From contig CAZNJI010000003.1 of NCBI GenBank assembly GCA_964573395.1, positions 1-64,000 on the forward strand: 64,000 nt of DNA, in the 5' to 3' direction. Each line of letters starts with the position of its first letter. Position 1 is the first letter of the stretch. The notes below the pieces were generated by a model. It made no database searches, was not told the origin of the DNA, and saw nothing but the letters and a program-made list of their open reading frames with translations. Of this stretch, positions 1 to 8,354 are shown piece after piece. Source of the stretch: DATIBQ01 sp964573395. GTDB taxonomy: Bacteria; Patescibacteriota; Minisyncoccia; Phycocordibacterales; UBA9973. The position numbers and the translations under genes were made by a program.

Positions 1-313
1 TCTTTAACAGGCCGGCCGCTATTTCTTTGGCTGTAATTTTTGCGAAAAGGCTGCCGTTGCCGCTTGCCCGAGCCTTGATTTCAATGGGATGATTTTCAAC
101 TTCACGGAATGCTTTCTCAAGCAATTGGTGCTGCAGTGCCTGCTCGGCCACTACTCCCGCTTGCCGCCGCTTCAGCTGTTCAAGCGCCTGCGCCGTTGCC
201 GGAATGGCGTACTTTTTTGGGAAAAGCGCATTGTGCGCATAGCCGTCGGAGACGGTTACCACTTCGTCCTTCTTCCCTACTTTATCGATTGAACGCAGAA
301 GAATTACTTTCAT
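1..313 (-). CDS. rplI: Large ribosomal subunit protein bL9 (3' end cut by window edge)
   Basis: The reading frame starts with an ATG at 313 and runs off the window start, giving about 104 residues. It opens MKVILLRSIDKVGKKDEV and continues with a segment reading YAHNALFPKKYAIPA, which is the conserved N-terminal domain of bL9 (typically V-K-DGYARNFLIPKGLA). bL9 binds 23S rRNA domain V near the L1 stalk. It lies 9 bp downstream of the CtpA gene on the same strand and may be cotranscribed. The C-terminal domain lies mostly outside the window. Family identity is clear from the N-terminus. Confidence 0.9.
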   Translation of the reverse strand, partial: MKVILLRSIDKVGKKDEVVTVSDGYAHNALFPKKYAIPATAQALEQLKRRQAGVVAEQALQHQLLEKAFREVENHPIEIKARASGNGSLFAKITAKEIAAGLLK

Positions 314-322
314 AAAATTACT

Positions 323-1546
323 TTATTTGATTAAATGGGAAACGGCTGCTTCAAGCTGTTCGTCGATTGTATCGTTCTCGGTTCTTTTTTGCTCAACGAT
401 AATGTCCGGCGTCAGACCGTGATCAGAAATGGAAATCCCTTTTGGGGTGTACCATTTTGCCACCGTTACCTTGAGCGACGTATCTTTGGTAAGTTTTACG
501 AGCTCCTGCACCGATCCTTTTCCAAAGGTTTTCTGCCCCATGAGCGTTGCCGCACCTTGCTCGTTAAGCGCGCCGGCGAGAATTTCCGATGCCGATGCAC
601 TGCCACCGTTTACGAGCACCACCATCTTAATTTTTCCCGCAAAGAGCCCCGGGCCCTTGCTGTTGTGATACGAAACGTCTGTTTCGCTCTTGCCGATTTC
701 CTTCACCACTACTTTTCCTTCCGGCAGGAACCAGCTTGCCATGTTTACGGCCGCTTCAAGGTATCCACCCGGATTATTCCGGAGGTCAAGCACGAGTTTG
801 GCTGAACCAGAATCCGCAAATTCCTGCAATGCCTTCTTGAACTGTGATGGAGATTGGGCTGAGAAATTATACAGGTGGATAATGAATACCCCTTCTTTCT
901 GCCTGAATTCAGTGTCTACCGTTGGGAGGGTGATTTTTTCTCGATTCATCGTGTATGCCTTCGGCTCCGGCGCCCCTTCCCGGACAATAGTGAGCGTTAC
1001 CAGGCTTCCCGGCTCTCCGCGAATGAGCTTGATTGCTTCATCGATCGACATGTCTGCCGTAAAAGCGCTATCGATTTTCGCTATTTGGTCTCCTGCCTGG
1101 ACTCCCGCTCGAAATGCGGGCGTATCTTTGAGGGGCGCGATAACGGTAAGCACGCCGTTCTTTTCTCCTATTTCAATACCAACCCCGCTGAACTCTCCGG
1201 AAATCTGTTCGTTGAATTCCTTATTCTCTTCCGGAGGAAAAAAAACGGTGTACGGGTCGCCCAAAGACGCGACAAGCCCGGAAATCGCTCCATAGAGCCG
1301 CTCTTGATCGTTAATTTTTTCGGCTCCCGGAAACTTTTCATTAATAAGACTCCACGCTTTCCAAAATGGCTCGAAGTCAACGTTACTCTCCGTTGCAACG
1401 GTTGGCTCTTTATTGATGATGCCGATTACCTTGGCAAACGCCGGCCGATTTTCGAATCCGACATACATGCCAGCCAAAAAAAGGGCGACTCCCCCGATAA
1501 GAAGGCCAAGCGATAAACCGGCGATTTTTCCAATTTTTTTAGCCAT
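323..1546 (-). CDS. ctpA: S41 family C-terminal processing peptidase (CtpA/Prc type)
   Basis: A 407-residue secreted serine protease. An N-terminal hydrophobic anchor (AGLSLGLLIGGVALFLAGMY) is followed by a PDZ domain (about residues 115-190, with GVGIEIGEKNGVLTV) and the S41 core. The nucleophile serine is in VNGGSASASEILAGA and the general-base lysine in KTFGKGSVQ. It probably trims envelope proteins from their C-termini on the outer face of the membrane. I chose the ATG at 1546 (MAKKIGK); an in-frame GTG at 1555 and ATG at 1552 overlap the stop of the upstream small membrane gene, so translational coupling is possible. bL9 follows after 9 bp. Confidence 0.92.
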   Translation of the reverse strand: MAKKIGKIAGLSLGLLIGGVALFLAGMYVGFENRPAFAKVIGIINKEPTVATESNVDFEPFWKAWSLINEKFPGAEKINDQERLYGAISGLVASLGDPYTVFFPPEENKEFNEQISGEFSGVGIEIGEKNGVLTVIAPLKDTPAFRAGVQAGDQIAKIDSAFTADMSIDEAIKLIRGEPGSLVTLTIVREGAPEPKAYTMNREKITLPTVDTEFRQKEGVFIIHLYNFSAQSPSQFKKALQEFADSGSAKLVLDLRNNPGGYLEAAVNMASWFLPEGKVVVKEIGKSETDVSYHNSKGPGLFAGKIKMVVLVNGGSASASEILAGALNEQGAATLMGQKTFGKGSVQELVKLTKDTSLKVTVAKWYTPKGISISDHGLTPDIIVEQKRTENDTIDEQLEAAVSHLIK

Positions 1547-1551
1547 ATGCA

Positions 1552-1779
1552 TCACTGTTCCAGCGTTGCTTCCGATTCCGATGCGGTTTCAGCAACCTCG
1601 AGCGCCTTGTATCGGGCGCGCAATTGCTTGAATCCCATGCGCAGAAGAAACGCGATGATAATAATAAAGATACCCCCTAAAGTCATCAGCACCCTCTTCC
1701 AGAGGATCGGAAATCCGAGATACGGCAGTACCGCCAAAACCGCTCCTGTAATCATCAAGAGTCTTGTCTTCAGTCTCAT
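1552..1779 (-). CDS. Small two-helix membrane protein, unknown
   Basis: A 75-residue protein with two hydrophobic stretches (about residues 6-25 and 30-46) and a charged tail rich in Glu. I do not recognise the family. A TATAAT box ends 8 nt before the ATG, so the transcript would have almost no leader. The TGA stop overlaps the possible starts of the CtpA gene, which suggests the two are cotranscribed and possibly functionally linked at the membrane. Confidence 0.6.
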   Translation of the reverse strand: MRLKTRLLMITGAVLAVLPYLGFPILWKRVLMTLGGIFIIIIAFLLRMGFKQLRARYKALEVAETASESEATLEQ

Positions 1780-1800
1780 AGAAAAGCATTATACCAAATT

Positions 1801-2478
1801 TTAAAAGACTACACAGCTAAATTCCCCTTTTATTTTGCCAGGATTCGAACTGTAGTAGCGATAGAGCTCTGCTATTGTTCCGCCCGGATATTCTTCAAAA
1901 AATTTCGTCATTTCTCGGCCTACTACCATTTTTTTATCCGGCATCAGTTCCGCAAGCGATTCGAGTGTTTTTATAATGCGATGCGGAGACTCATAAAACA
2001 CCACTGGTATATCAGAGCGCGCCAAGGCTTCAAAGAACGTCTTTCGCCCCTTTTTAAGCGGTACGAACCCCCAAAAGGCAAAGCGATGGTTTGGAAGCCC
2101 CGCAACGGAGAGAAGCGTTGTAATGGCGCTTGGCCCTGGTACCGGCAACATACGGCATTCTGGAAGCTGTTCCCGAATCTGTGCAATAAGCCCTGCTCCT
2201 GGATCTGAAATGGCAGGCGTTCCCGCATCAGTTACCAATGCAGCAACAATATCTTCTTTCAGAAGCTCAATTATTTTTGATGATTTACCAGCAGAAGACT
2301 GTGCATGGTACGAAATCGCAGCCCCTTTCATTTGAATGCCATATAAGCTTAAGAGCTGCTTTACGGTGCGCGTATCTTCCGCAAACACGTAATTGGCGGT
2401 ACTTAAAATTTCTTTTGCCCGATCGCTCAGGTCTCCTTTATTCCCGAGCGGCGTTGCAACGACATACAGAGTTGCCAT
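1801..2478 (-). CDS. rsmI: 16S rRNA (cytidine1402-2'-O)-methyltransferase RsmI
   Basis: A 225-residue tetrapyrrole-methylase-fold protein. The family signature is clear: MATLYVVATPLGNKGDLS at the start, FAEDTRTVKQLL, VTDAGTPAISDPG, and PVPGPSAITTLL for the SAM pocket. RsmI 2'-O-methylates C1402 at the ribosomal P site. It is shorter than the roughly 285-residue enterobacterial enzyme because the small C-terminal helical domain is missing. It is one of the few genes here with a visible Shine-Dalgarno sequence (AGGAG about 6 nt before the ATG). Confidence 0.95.
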   Translation of the reverse strand: MATLYVVATPLGNKGDLSDRAKEILSTANYVFAEDTRTVKQLLSLYGIQMKGAAISYHAQSSAGKSSKIIELLKEDIVAALVTDAGTPAISDPGAGLIAQIREQLPECRMLPVPGPSAITTLLSVAGLPNHRFAFWGFVPLKKGRKTFFEALARSDIPVVFYESPHRIIKTLESLAELMPDKKMVVGREMTKFFEEYPGGTIAELYRYYSSNPGKIKGEFSCVVF

Positions 2479-2501
2479 AACTCTCCTACTCTACCCTACT
2501 A

Positions 2502-2529
2502 TTGACTTTTTGTAAATAAATAGTAAATT
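2502..2529 (+). promoter_or_regulatory. Promoter TTGACT-N16-TAAATT
   Basis: The -35 is at 2502-2507 and the -10 at 2524-2529, 16 bp apart. It faces the 127-aa gene that starts at 2545. Confidence 0.6.
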
Positions 2530-2544
2530 GAGAAAAAACTGATT

Positions 2545-2928
2545 ATGAAAAAACATACAGCGTTCATTGAATTTTTTGATTCAGGGATCCCTCCAACCGA
2601 ACAAGAAGTGGCAAAATTATTTCCAGGATTCAAGGTTAAATCGCCAATCGCAAATGAAAGAGAAATAGCAGTTGTCAGAAGAGATATCCAATACTGTTTA
2701 TCATTTAATTTTTATAAAAAAGGAAAAATCTTTCTCGCTTTTTTTAATTGCCGTGATGATATACCAGTTCAATATAAAGTGCTGGAATCATATAACGATT
2801 TCAGCGAGATAGCGGATAAACTCCTTCTAACCTTAAAAACTGGAGAACTGCAAGTACCAGGTTGGACGAATAATGCCCCAAAAGGGTACAACCATGATCC
2901 CCGAACTGCAAAGTTTTTCCCTCGCTAA
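2545..2928 (+). CDS. Hypothetical protein, 127 aa
   Basis: A soluble protein with alternating beta and alpha character and no signal peptide or membrane segment. The N-terminus reads MKKHTAFIEFFDSGIPPTEQ and there are scattered aromatic residues. I recognise no domain. It is lower in GC than its neighbours and reads opposite to rsmI and tRNA-Ile. It has its own promoter (TTGACT-N16-TAAATT) and its own terminator, so it is a complete one-gene unit, possibly acquired. Confidence 0.6.
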   Translation: MKKHTAFIEFFDSGIPPTEQEVAKLFPGFKVKSPIANEREIAVVRRDIQYCLSFNFYKKGKIFLAFFNCRDDIPVQYKVLESYNDFSEIADKLLLTLKTGELQVPGWTNNAPKGYNHDPRTAKFFPR

Positions 2929-2942
2929 AGAGTGATGATTGT

Positions 2943-2977
2943 AATCGCAAGTTTGTTATTAAATTTGCGATTTTTTT
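2943..2977 (+). terminator. Rho-independent terminator
   Basis: A perfect 8-bp stem (AATCGCAA at 2943-2950 with TTGCGATT at 2965-2972) runs into seven Ts. It ends the 2545-2928 transcript just before the tRNA-Ile gene on the other strand. Confidence 0.75.
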
Positions 2978-2978
2978 G

Positions 2979-3050
2979 TGCGTGTACATGGAATCGAACC
3001 ATGGACCTCTGTCTTATCAGGACAGCGTTCTACCACTGAACTATACACGC
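2979..3050 (-). tRNA. tRNA-Ile (anticodon GAU)
   Basis: A cloverleaf can be drawn by eye. The acceptor GCGTGTA pairs with TACACGC, the anticodon arm is CTGTC-CTGATAA-GACAG with anticodon GAT, and the T-arm contains GGTTCGATTCC. The discriminator is A and the 3' CCA is not encoded. A TTGAAA-N16-TATAGT promoter lies upstream on the same strand. Confidence 0.93.
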
Positions 3051-3073
3051 AATTCACTTTTAAAAGCTGGTTT

Positions 3074-3101
3074 ACTATAACAGATTTTGGCAGTTTTTCA
3101 A
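3074..3101 (-). promoter_or_regulatory. Promoter of tRNA-Ile, TTGAAA-N16-TATAGT
   Basis: On the minus strand the -35 occupies 3101-3096 and the -10 occupies 3079-3074. The -10 lies about 23 bp before the tRNA 5' end. Confidence 0.7.
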
Positions 3102-3118
3102 TTCCCTTTTTGTATCGA

Positions 3119-3173
3119 GCACTAGCTCTTGAGGAAAGGCGGGGTAGGTCTGGGTTCCGAAAGAGCCTAGTGC
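3119..3173 (-). repeat. Long imperfect hairpin downstream of prfA
   Basis: The arms GCACTAGCTCTT and AAGAGCCTAGTGC pair over 12 bp with one bulged C. A second inner stem GGAA/TTCC encloses a G-rich loop with AGGCGGGGTAG. No T-run follows on either strand, so it is not an ordinary terminator. It sits between the RF1 stop and the tRNA-Ile promoter. Confidence 0.5.
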
Positions 3174-3180
3174 GAGTTAA

Positions 3181-4119
3181 TTATTCCTCGTCCGAATCTC
3201 CCACCTCTCCGCTCTGAAGCGCGTCAATAATTTTATCAATCTTTCCAAGCATCACGCCTTCGATATTCGACCACGACTGCTTAATGCGGTGGTCGGTTAC
3301 TCTGTCTTGTGGGAAATTATAAGTGCGAATTTTCTCGCTTCTGTCTCCGGTACCAATCTGCGCTTTTCGATCTCCGGAATATTTCTTCGCCTCTTCCTCT
3401 TCGTGGAGCTGTTGCAATTTAGCGGTCAGAATTGCAAGCGCCCGTTCGCGGTTTGCCAGCTGGCTTCGCTCTGCAGTACTGCGCACGTCAATACCGGTTG
3501 GTTTGTGAATAAGCCGCACGGCTGTTTCAACCTTGTTCACGTTCTGCCCACCCGCGCCGCCAGAACGGGAATATTCCATTTCAAGATCGGCCGGGTTAAT
3601 TTCAATCGTTGTCTTTTTTCTAATCGGCAAAATGGCAACAGAAGCCGTTGAAGTGTGAATGCGCCCGTTCTTTTCGGTTGCCGGCACGCGCTGCACGCGA
3701 TGGACCCCTGTCTCATAGCGAAGCAACCGGTACACATCAAGGCCTTTCATTTCGATAGTAAGGTCATCAATGCGCTTAGAGCTCCATCTTCGGGTATCAG
3801 CAAAACGTTCGTACATTTCAAGCAGTTCGTGCGCAAATATATTTGCTTCGTCTCCGCCGGCTCCGGCGCGCACTTCCAAAATAATTTCGTTTGGAAACTC
3901 CTCTTCTTCTTTTTCCACTTCCAAAATCTCTTCTAGCTGTTTTTCAATTGCGTCTTTCTGGCTTTCCAATGACTGTAATTCTTCTTGCGCCAACTCTGCC
4001 ATGCTCGGGTCAGATTCCGTGAGCGCGCGAACTTGCACCGTCTGTTCTAGGAGGCGTTCATATTCCTGTACCAAGTACTGGGTTCGAGGGTTTTTCTTTA
4101 ATGATTCGATGTCGAGCAT
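3181..4119 (-). CDS. prfA: Peptide chain release factor 1
   Basis: A 312-residue class I release factor that reads UAA and UAG. The stop-codon recognition tripeptide is PAT in VQRVPATEKNGRIHTS, which is RF1-type rather than the SPF of RF2. The catalytic GGQ lies in SGGAGGQNVNKVETAVR (about residue 185). It is roughly 45 residues shorter than E. coli RF1 because helices of domain 1 are missing. A TATACT box lies 12 nt before the ATG, leaving a leader of about five nucleotides. Several genes here end in UGA, so an RF2 must be encoded elsewhere. Confidence 0.96.
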   Translation of the reverse strand: MLDIESLKKNPRTQYLVQEYERLLEQTVQVRALTESDPSMAELAQEELQSLESQKDAIEKQLEEILEVEKEEEEFPNEIILEVRAGAGGDEANIFAHELLEMYERFADTRRWSSKRIDDLTIEMKGLDVYRLLRYETGVHRVQRVPATEKNGRIHTSTASVAILPIRKKTTIEINPADLEMEYSRSGGAGGQNVNKVETAVRLIHKPTGIDVRSTAERSQLANRERALAILTAKLQQLHEEEEAKKYSGDRKAQIGTGDRSEKIRTYNFPQDRVTDHRIKQSWSNIEGVMLGKIDKIIDALQSGEVGDSDEE

Positions 4120-4150
4120 GAATGTAACTTAAGTATAGCAATGAGAGCAA

Positions 4151-4191
4151 AACAAAAAACGCCGTTTGCTCTCATTACGAAGCAAACGGCG
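4151..4191 (-). terminator. Rho-independent terminator of rpmE
   Basis: An 11-bp perfect stem (CGCCGTTTGCT/AGCAAACGGCG) is followed on the minus strand by a T-run with one interruption. Confidence 0.85.
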
Positions 4192-4199
4192 CTCTTTGG

Positions 4200-4481
4200 T
4201 TATTCTTCCTTTTTTGCTTTTGCTTTCGGCTTTTTCGCGGCAGCTGAAGCGCGCTTCTTAAAGCGTTCAACGCGGCCGGCAGTGTCAATTACCTTTTCGT
4301 TTCCGGTAAAGAACGGGTGTGATGCACTCGAGATTTCCACCCGGTAGAGCGGATACTCTTTTCCTTCAAATTTCCCTGTTTCAGCGGTTTTAACGGTTGA
4401 CGCAACCAAAAACTGCGCTCCTGAGGAGTTGTCGTGAAAAATCACTTCCCGGTAGTTTTCTGGATGGATTTCCTTCTTCAT
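4200..4481 (-). CDS. rpmE: Large ribosomal subunit protein bL31, type B
   Basis: A 93-residue protein with the bL31 signature KKEIHPENYREVIFHD, then YPLYRVEISSASHPFFTG and VDTAGRVERFKKR-like sequence. The zinc-binding CxxC of A-type bL31 is absent, which makes it type B. A lysine/alanine-rich tail of about 17 residues extends the C-terminus. The open frame reaches back to 4538, but homology begins at the ATG at 4481 and the upstream part lies in the terminator of the preceding gene, so 4481 is the start. It has its own terminator. Confidence 0.93.
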   Translation of the reverse strand: MKKEIHPENYREVIFHDNSSGAQFLVASTVKTAETGKFEGKEYPLYRVEISSASHPFFTGNEKVIDTAGRVERFKKRASAAAKKPKAKAKKEE

Positions 4482-4510
4482 AAGTGCTTCTTTATAGCAT
4501 GGGAACGTTA

Positions 4511-4561
4511 AAAAATCAATCCAGCCGTAAAATTCCAAAGGATGAATTTTACGGCTGGATT
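4511..4561 (-). terminator. Strong terminator, 18-bp perfect stem
   Basis: Arms 4518-4535 and 4544-4561 are perfectly complementary with an 8-nt loop. A run of Ts follows on the minus strand. The stem begins at the last base of the transglycosylase stop codon. Confidence 0.9.
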
Positions 4562-5952
4562 TAGCGGCGGGAAATACCGTACTGGTTCAAGTAATCGATA
4601 TCGGCTTGGATGGTACGAGCCAATGCTGCTACGTTATTGCCGTAAAAGCTGTTTGGCGGCTTTTTACCGTCGCAAATGCGCCCTGAGTAGTATCTGCAAG
4701 CGGCATTTCGCTCGTTTGCCGCGTTACCCCCTGCTCCGCCGCGAAGCGCCAGGTAATACGATGAGGCGAAAATGGCATCGCGGGCACGCCACGGATTAGC
4801 AACCGAAACTCCGACAAGGGAAGCTACTTTTGCCGCAACCCCCTCCCAGGTTGAAGGAATAAACTGCGCAGGTCCCATTGCGCCGCCCCAACCGCCGCCG
4901 GCAATCGGGCAAGAAAGCGGCGTGGTATCCGGATCCATACCAAGCGCAGCCGTAATACGCTGGAATGGCGCCTGGTCGCGTTCTGGCTTCATGATATTGC
5001 GCCAACCTTTTGATGGTGGATCGCCAGCCCGATTACAGGTTCCAACGTTTTTACCTAAATTAGATTCCTGCGTAAGGATAGCCAAAACGAATGCCGGCCG
5101 GACCCCGGTTTTTTCCGATGCTTCGGTAGCATACTTCAGCGCCTCTTCAAATGGAATTGCCTTCGTTGCACCTCCGGCAAAGGTAAAGAGTTTTGCCTTG
5201 ATTGCGGCCGCTTTTTTCTGATGTTCGGCAAGAATGGCCTGATATTCGCTTTCCTTCCCTTTGCTAATGGCAAGGAGCTTTTTCTTTTCAGCCTCTGATA
5301 CTTCTACTTTCTTCTTCTGCGATTCGAGTTCTGCTTTTGCATCTACCTCTTGGCCTTGTTTGTCCTGCAGTTCCTCTTTCTGATCTTCAGTATTCGATCG
5401 AATTGTCTTAATGCGGTTTACCGACGTTTGGAGCGAGCGCTTGATCGAGAGGAAGTCGTCAAGGTCTTCGTAGAATTCAGAAATGGTATCGCTTGAAAGC
5501 ATCACGTAGAGCGCGCCTTTTTCGTCGATTTCCTGCGTCTTTTTTACCAGCTGTTCAAGAGAAGCCCGTTCGCGATCAAGCTCGCTTGAAAGATCGTTGA
5601 TCGCGCGGGTTTTCTGGCTAATTTCACCGTTTATTTTTTGAATGGTGAGCTGCTTTGATTTGATTTTTGATTTTGCCGCTTCGATTTGGCTGGTCAAAAG
5701 CTTTACGTCTTTTTGGATGGTTCCCGTCTGCTGCTGCTGGTCGCGCAGAATCGCCTCTTTTTCGGCAATTTCCTTTTCAAGCGCTTTCAGCTCTGCCTCG
5801 AGCTTTGCGCGCTCTTCGAGGCTTAAATCGGGGTTAATTTGTTGTTGTGCTTCTATTTCGACGGGCTGATTCGGAAAAATAAAGGGAGTAAAAGGAGCAA
5901 TGAGAAGTGCGATGATTAAAGTTTTTACGATAAAAAAAGTCCTAAACGACAT
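4561..5952 (-). CDS. Secreted coiled-coil lytic transglycosylase
   Basis: A 463-residue envelope protein. Residues 1-35 form a signal or anchor segment (IIALLIAPFTPFIFPNQPV). Residues 40-270 are a long charged coiled coil resembling EnvC/PcsB-type cell-wall regulators. The C-terminal 190 residues are an SLT-type muramidase domain, with the likely catalytic Glu in ILTQESNLG and the substrate-groove motif GAMGPAQFIPSTW. It probably cleaves peptidoglycan glycan strands at division or remodelling sites. An extended -10 (TGCTATACT) lies 15 nt before the ATG. It is a single-gene unit with a strong terminator. Confidence 0.88.
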   Translation of the reverse strand: MSFRTFFIVKTLIIALLIAPFTPFIFPNQPVEIEAQQQINPDLSLEERAKLEAELKALEKEIAEKEAILRDQQQQTGTIQKDVKLLTSQIEAAKSKIKSKQLTIQKINGEISQKTRAINDLSSELDRERASLEQLVKKTQEIDEKGALYVMLSSDTISEFYEDLDDFLSIKRSLQTSVNRIKTIRSNTEDQKEELQDKQGQEVDAKAELESQKKKVEVSEAEKKKLLAISKGKESEYQAILAEHQKKAAAIKAKLFTFAGGATKAIPFEEALKYATEASEKTGVRPAFVLAILTQESNLGKNVGTCNRAGDPPSKGWRNIMKPERDQAPFQRITAALGMDPDTTPLSCPIAGGGWGGAMGPAQFIPSTWEGVAAKVASLVGVSVANPWRARDAIFASSYYLALRGGAGGNAANERNAACRYYSGRICDGKKPPNSFYGNNVAALARTIQADIDYLNQYGISRR

Positions 5953-5999
5953 ACATCTAAGACTCTTAGTATAGCAGAACTATTACATTGACAACTAGT

Positions 6000-6641
6000 T
6001 TATTCTGTCGGCTGATCTTCCTCCTCGGCTTTTTCTTTCTTGCCTACGACTTCAATCGAGTCAAGGTCTATAGCGGCTGGAGCCTCCTCTTTTTCTTCCA
6101 CGAATGGAGCGACAAGCGCAATAACTTCGTCTTCACCCGTTACGATCGTTACCTTGTCTCCTACCGTAAGATCTCGCACGTGAATCTGGTCTTCAAGCGT
6201 CTTCAGCGCTGAAATGTCAACTTCAATGTTGTGCGGCATGTTTGCCGGAAGCGCGCGAACCTGCACTTCATGCAGTACTTTCATGAGCGTTCCCAGGCCT
6301 CCTTTTTCCGCTTCGGAAATGCCGATGAATTCAAGCGGTACCGGCACTTCGATTTCCTTGTTCATGTCGACCACCAGGAAATCCGCATGGATCGGATTGT
6401 TGGTAATCGGGTCGAACTGCACGTCGTGAATGAGCGCTGAAACCTTCTGGTCGCCGAAATCGAGCGTTACCGTGGTTGTTTCCCCCGCTTCCTTGTACAC
6501 CTTTGAGAACTGAACCGCGGGAACCATGATGGAGGTTGTTTCCTTTTTAAAACCGTAATACACCGCTGGCACCATGCCGCCGGTTCGAACTGCCTCCGGC
6601 TTTTCAGCCGCCCGCTTCTTTGCTTCGAGAGTGATAGTCAT
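6000..6641 (-). CDS. rplY: Large ribosomal subunit protein bL25 (TL5/Ctc form)
   Basis: A 213-residue long-form bL25 that binds 5S rRNA. The N-terminal L25 domain (EAKKRAAEKPEAVRTGGMVPAV) is followed by a TL5/Ctc beta domain (about residues 95-180) and an acidic tail rich in Glu and Lys. The frame opens at 6659, but homology starts at the ATG at 6641. A TATAAT box ends 9 nt before this ATG and there is no Shine-Dalgarno sequence, so the mRNA is probably leaderless or nearly so. Confidence 0.93.
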   Translation of the reverse strand: MTITLEAKKRAAEKPEAVRTGGMVPAVYYGFKKETTSIMVPAVQFSKVYKEAGETTTVTLDFGDQKVSALIHDVQFDPITNNPIHADFLVVDMNKEIEVPVPLEFIGISEAEKGGLGTLMKVLHEVQVRALPANMPHNIEVDISALKTLEDQIHVRDLTVGDKVTIVTGEDEVIALVAPFVEEKEEAPAAIDLDSIEVVGKKEKAEEEDQPTE

Positions 6642-6686
6642 AAGGTGCTTATTATACAAAAAGCGCTTAAAAAGGCAAGAAAAATA

Positions 6687-8354
6687 CTACGAACTATGGG
6701 CTGTTTTCTTTTCGGAAGAAATAAGGTGCGTTCGGATGTACTCTTTCGAGCCGCCCACCTTCTTTCCTGGGTTGAAAATCCCCTGCGGATCGAAAATCGC
6801 CTTCACCTGCTTGAATAAGTTAAGGATCTCAGGCGGGTATACATACGAGAGGTACGGCGTTCGAATGATACCATCGTTATGCTCGGCGGTCGTCGAGCCA
6901 TTGTACTTTTTCACCAAGGTATAAATTTTGTCCGAAATCTGCAAAATGGTATCAGCTGAAAACGGGTTATCAAGATCCATGAGCGGAATGATGTGGAAAT
7001 TCCCGTTTCCCGCATGCCCGGCAATGGTGTATACCAGCTTGTACTGATCAAGCACTGCCCGCACTTCCGGCAAAAAATTTGGCAGGTTGTGCGGAGAAAC
7101 GATAATGTCATCGATAAATGGTGCGGTTCTTCGGCCCTTCACGTGCTTGCGAAGCAAATTAAAGCTTTCGCGGCGAATCTTCCAATACTTTTCAACTTCC
7201 GAACGGGATTTTGCGATCCGTGATCGGTAACCGAATGGTGCAATCGCTTTTTTAATTTTCGTTGCGCGCTCGAGCAGTTCTGCTTCATCGTCTCCGGTAA
7301 CTTCAACCATCAAAATCAATTTCGGTACGCCGCCGGTAAGCACCGTGAGCATGTCGGGGATGAACTGCAGGCCAAGCTTGAGCGCGGGGAATATTCCCAG
7401 CTGCTTGAAAAAGTCGAACGCGAATTTCATCGCCAGCTTCATGCTGTAGTCGTCGTAGGATTCCAAACTTTCGGGCTTGAATTCCATGATTGCGTCCACC
7501 AGCTTCCCGAGTTTCGACAGATTATTCATGAAAATGACTACCATCTTCGAATGTTTCGGTATCGGCACCAGCCCAAGCTCGACTTCGGTCGTAAGTGCAA
7601 GTGTCCCTTGGCTTCCCACGAGGAGTTTGTTCAAATCAAATATGCCTGTTTCGCGATTCCATACATTCCACAAATAATATCCAGCAGAGTTTTTATTTAC
7701 TTTTGGCCGCGCATCTTGAATTGAACCATAATGCGCGTCAATTAGCTCAAAGAGTTGCTTGTACAGGCGTCCTTCGAAAGTCTCTTCTTTCATTTTTGCG
7801 TCGAGCTCGAATTTTGTGAGCGGCACTACTTCATAGGTTTTTCCGTCTGAAAAAACTGCCCTTTGGCGGCGGACATAGTTTTCTACCTTGCCGTACTTAA
7901 TGGTTTTCTCACCACCTGAATTGTTTGCTACCATGCCGCCAATGGCGCAGAGTTCCTTCGAAGCAGTGTACGCTGGCATGATTCTATCTAACCTTTTCGT
8001 TTCTTTTTCAAAATCGCGGTAAAAACAGCCTGGCTCTACAATTCCCTTTTCTTTATCAACAGAAATAATGTTGTGCAAGTATGTGGTGAAATCGACGATA
8101 ATCGATTCATTAAGCGGCCCGCCACTCATGTCGGTTCCGGCAGCGCGTGCCGTAAGCGAGAGCGTTGCATCTTCTTTTTTGCGTGCAGCAACAAATGAAA
8201 CAAGTTTTTCTACTTCTTCCTTTGTCTTCGGAAAAACGATAGCTTTCGGTTTTACTTCAAACAAGCTGGCGTCATGCGAATAAGTGGTAAGCGTCGCGTC
8301 ATCATCGCGAACCTCTCCGGTAATTAGTTGTTTTAAATCATCAACAAGGCTCAT
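6687..8354 (-). CDS. FAD-linked oxidase, glycolate oxidase GlcD / D-lactate dehydrogenase family
   Basis: A 555-residue flavoprotein with a PCMH-type FAD domain at residues 35-220 (ARAAGTDMSGGPLNESIIVD, then GGMVANNSGGEKTIKYGK) and a C-terminal substrate domain with AGHAGNGNFHIIPLMD and TTAEHNDGIIRTPYL. Family members oxidise 2-hydroxy acids such as lactate or glycolate. The usual metal-site motif GHxGDGN reads GHAGNGN here, so the substrate is uncertain. Its ATG overlaps the TGA of the upstream aldolase gene (ATGA), which means translational coupling in a two-gene operon. It could pass electrons to a membrane carrier or make pyruvate. Confidence 0.82.
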   Translation of the reverse strand: MSLVDDLKQLITGEVRDDDATLTTYSHDASLFEVKPKAIVFPKTKEEVEKLVSFVAARKKEDATLSLTARAAGTDMSGGPLNESIIVDFTTYLHNIISVDKEKGIVEPGCFYRDFEKETKRLDRIMPAYTASKELCAIGGMVANNSGGEKTIKYGKVENYVRRQRAVFSDGKTYEVVPLTKFELDAKMKEETFEGRLYKQLFELIDAHYGSIQDARPKVNKNSAGYYLWNVWNRETGIFDLNKLLVGSQGTLALTTEVELGLVPIPKHSKMVVIFMNNLSKLGKLVDAIMEFKPESLESYDDYSMKLAMKFAFDFFKQLGIFPALKLGLQFIPDMLTVLTGGVPKLILMVEVTGDDEAELLERATKIKKAIAPFGYRSRIAKSRSEVEKYWKIRRESFNLLRKHVKGRRTAPFIDDIIVSPHNLPNFLPEVRAVLDQYKLVYTIAGHAGNGNFHIIPLMDLDNPFSADTILQISDKIYTLVKKYNGSTTAEHNDGIIRTPYLSYVYPPEILNLFKQVKAIFDPQGIFNPGKKVGGSKEYIRTHLISSEKKTAHSS

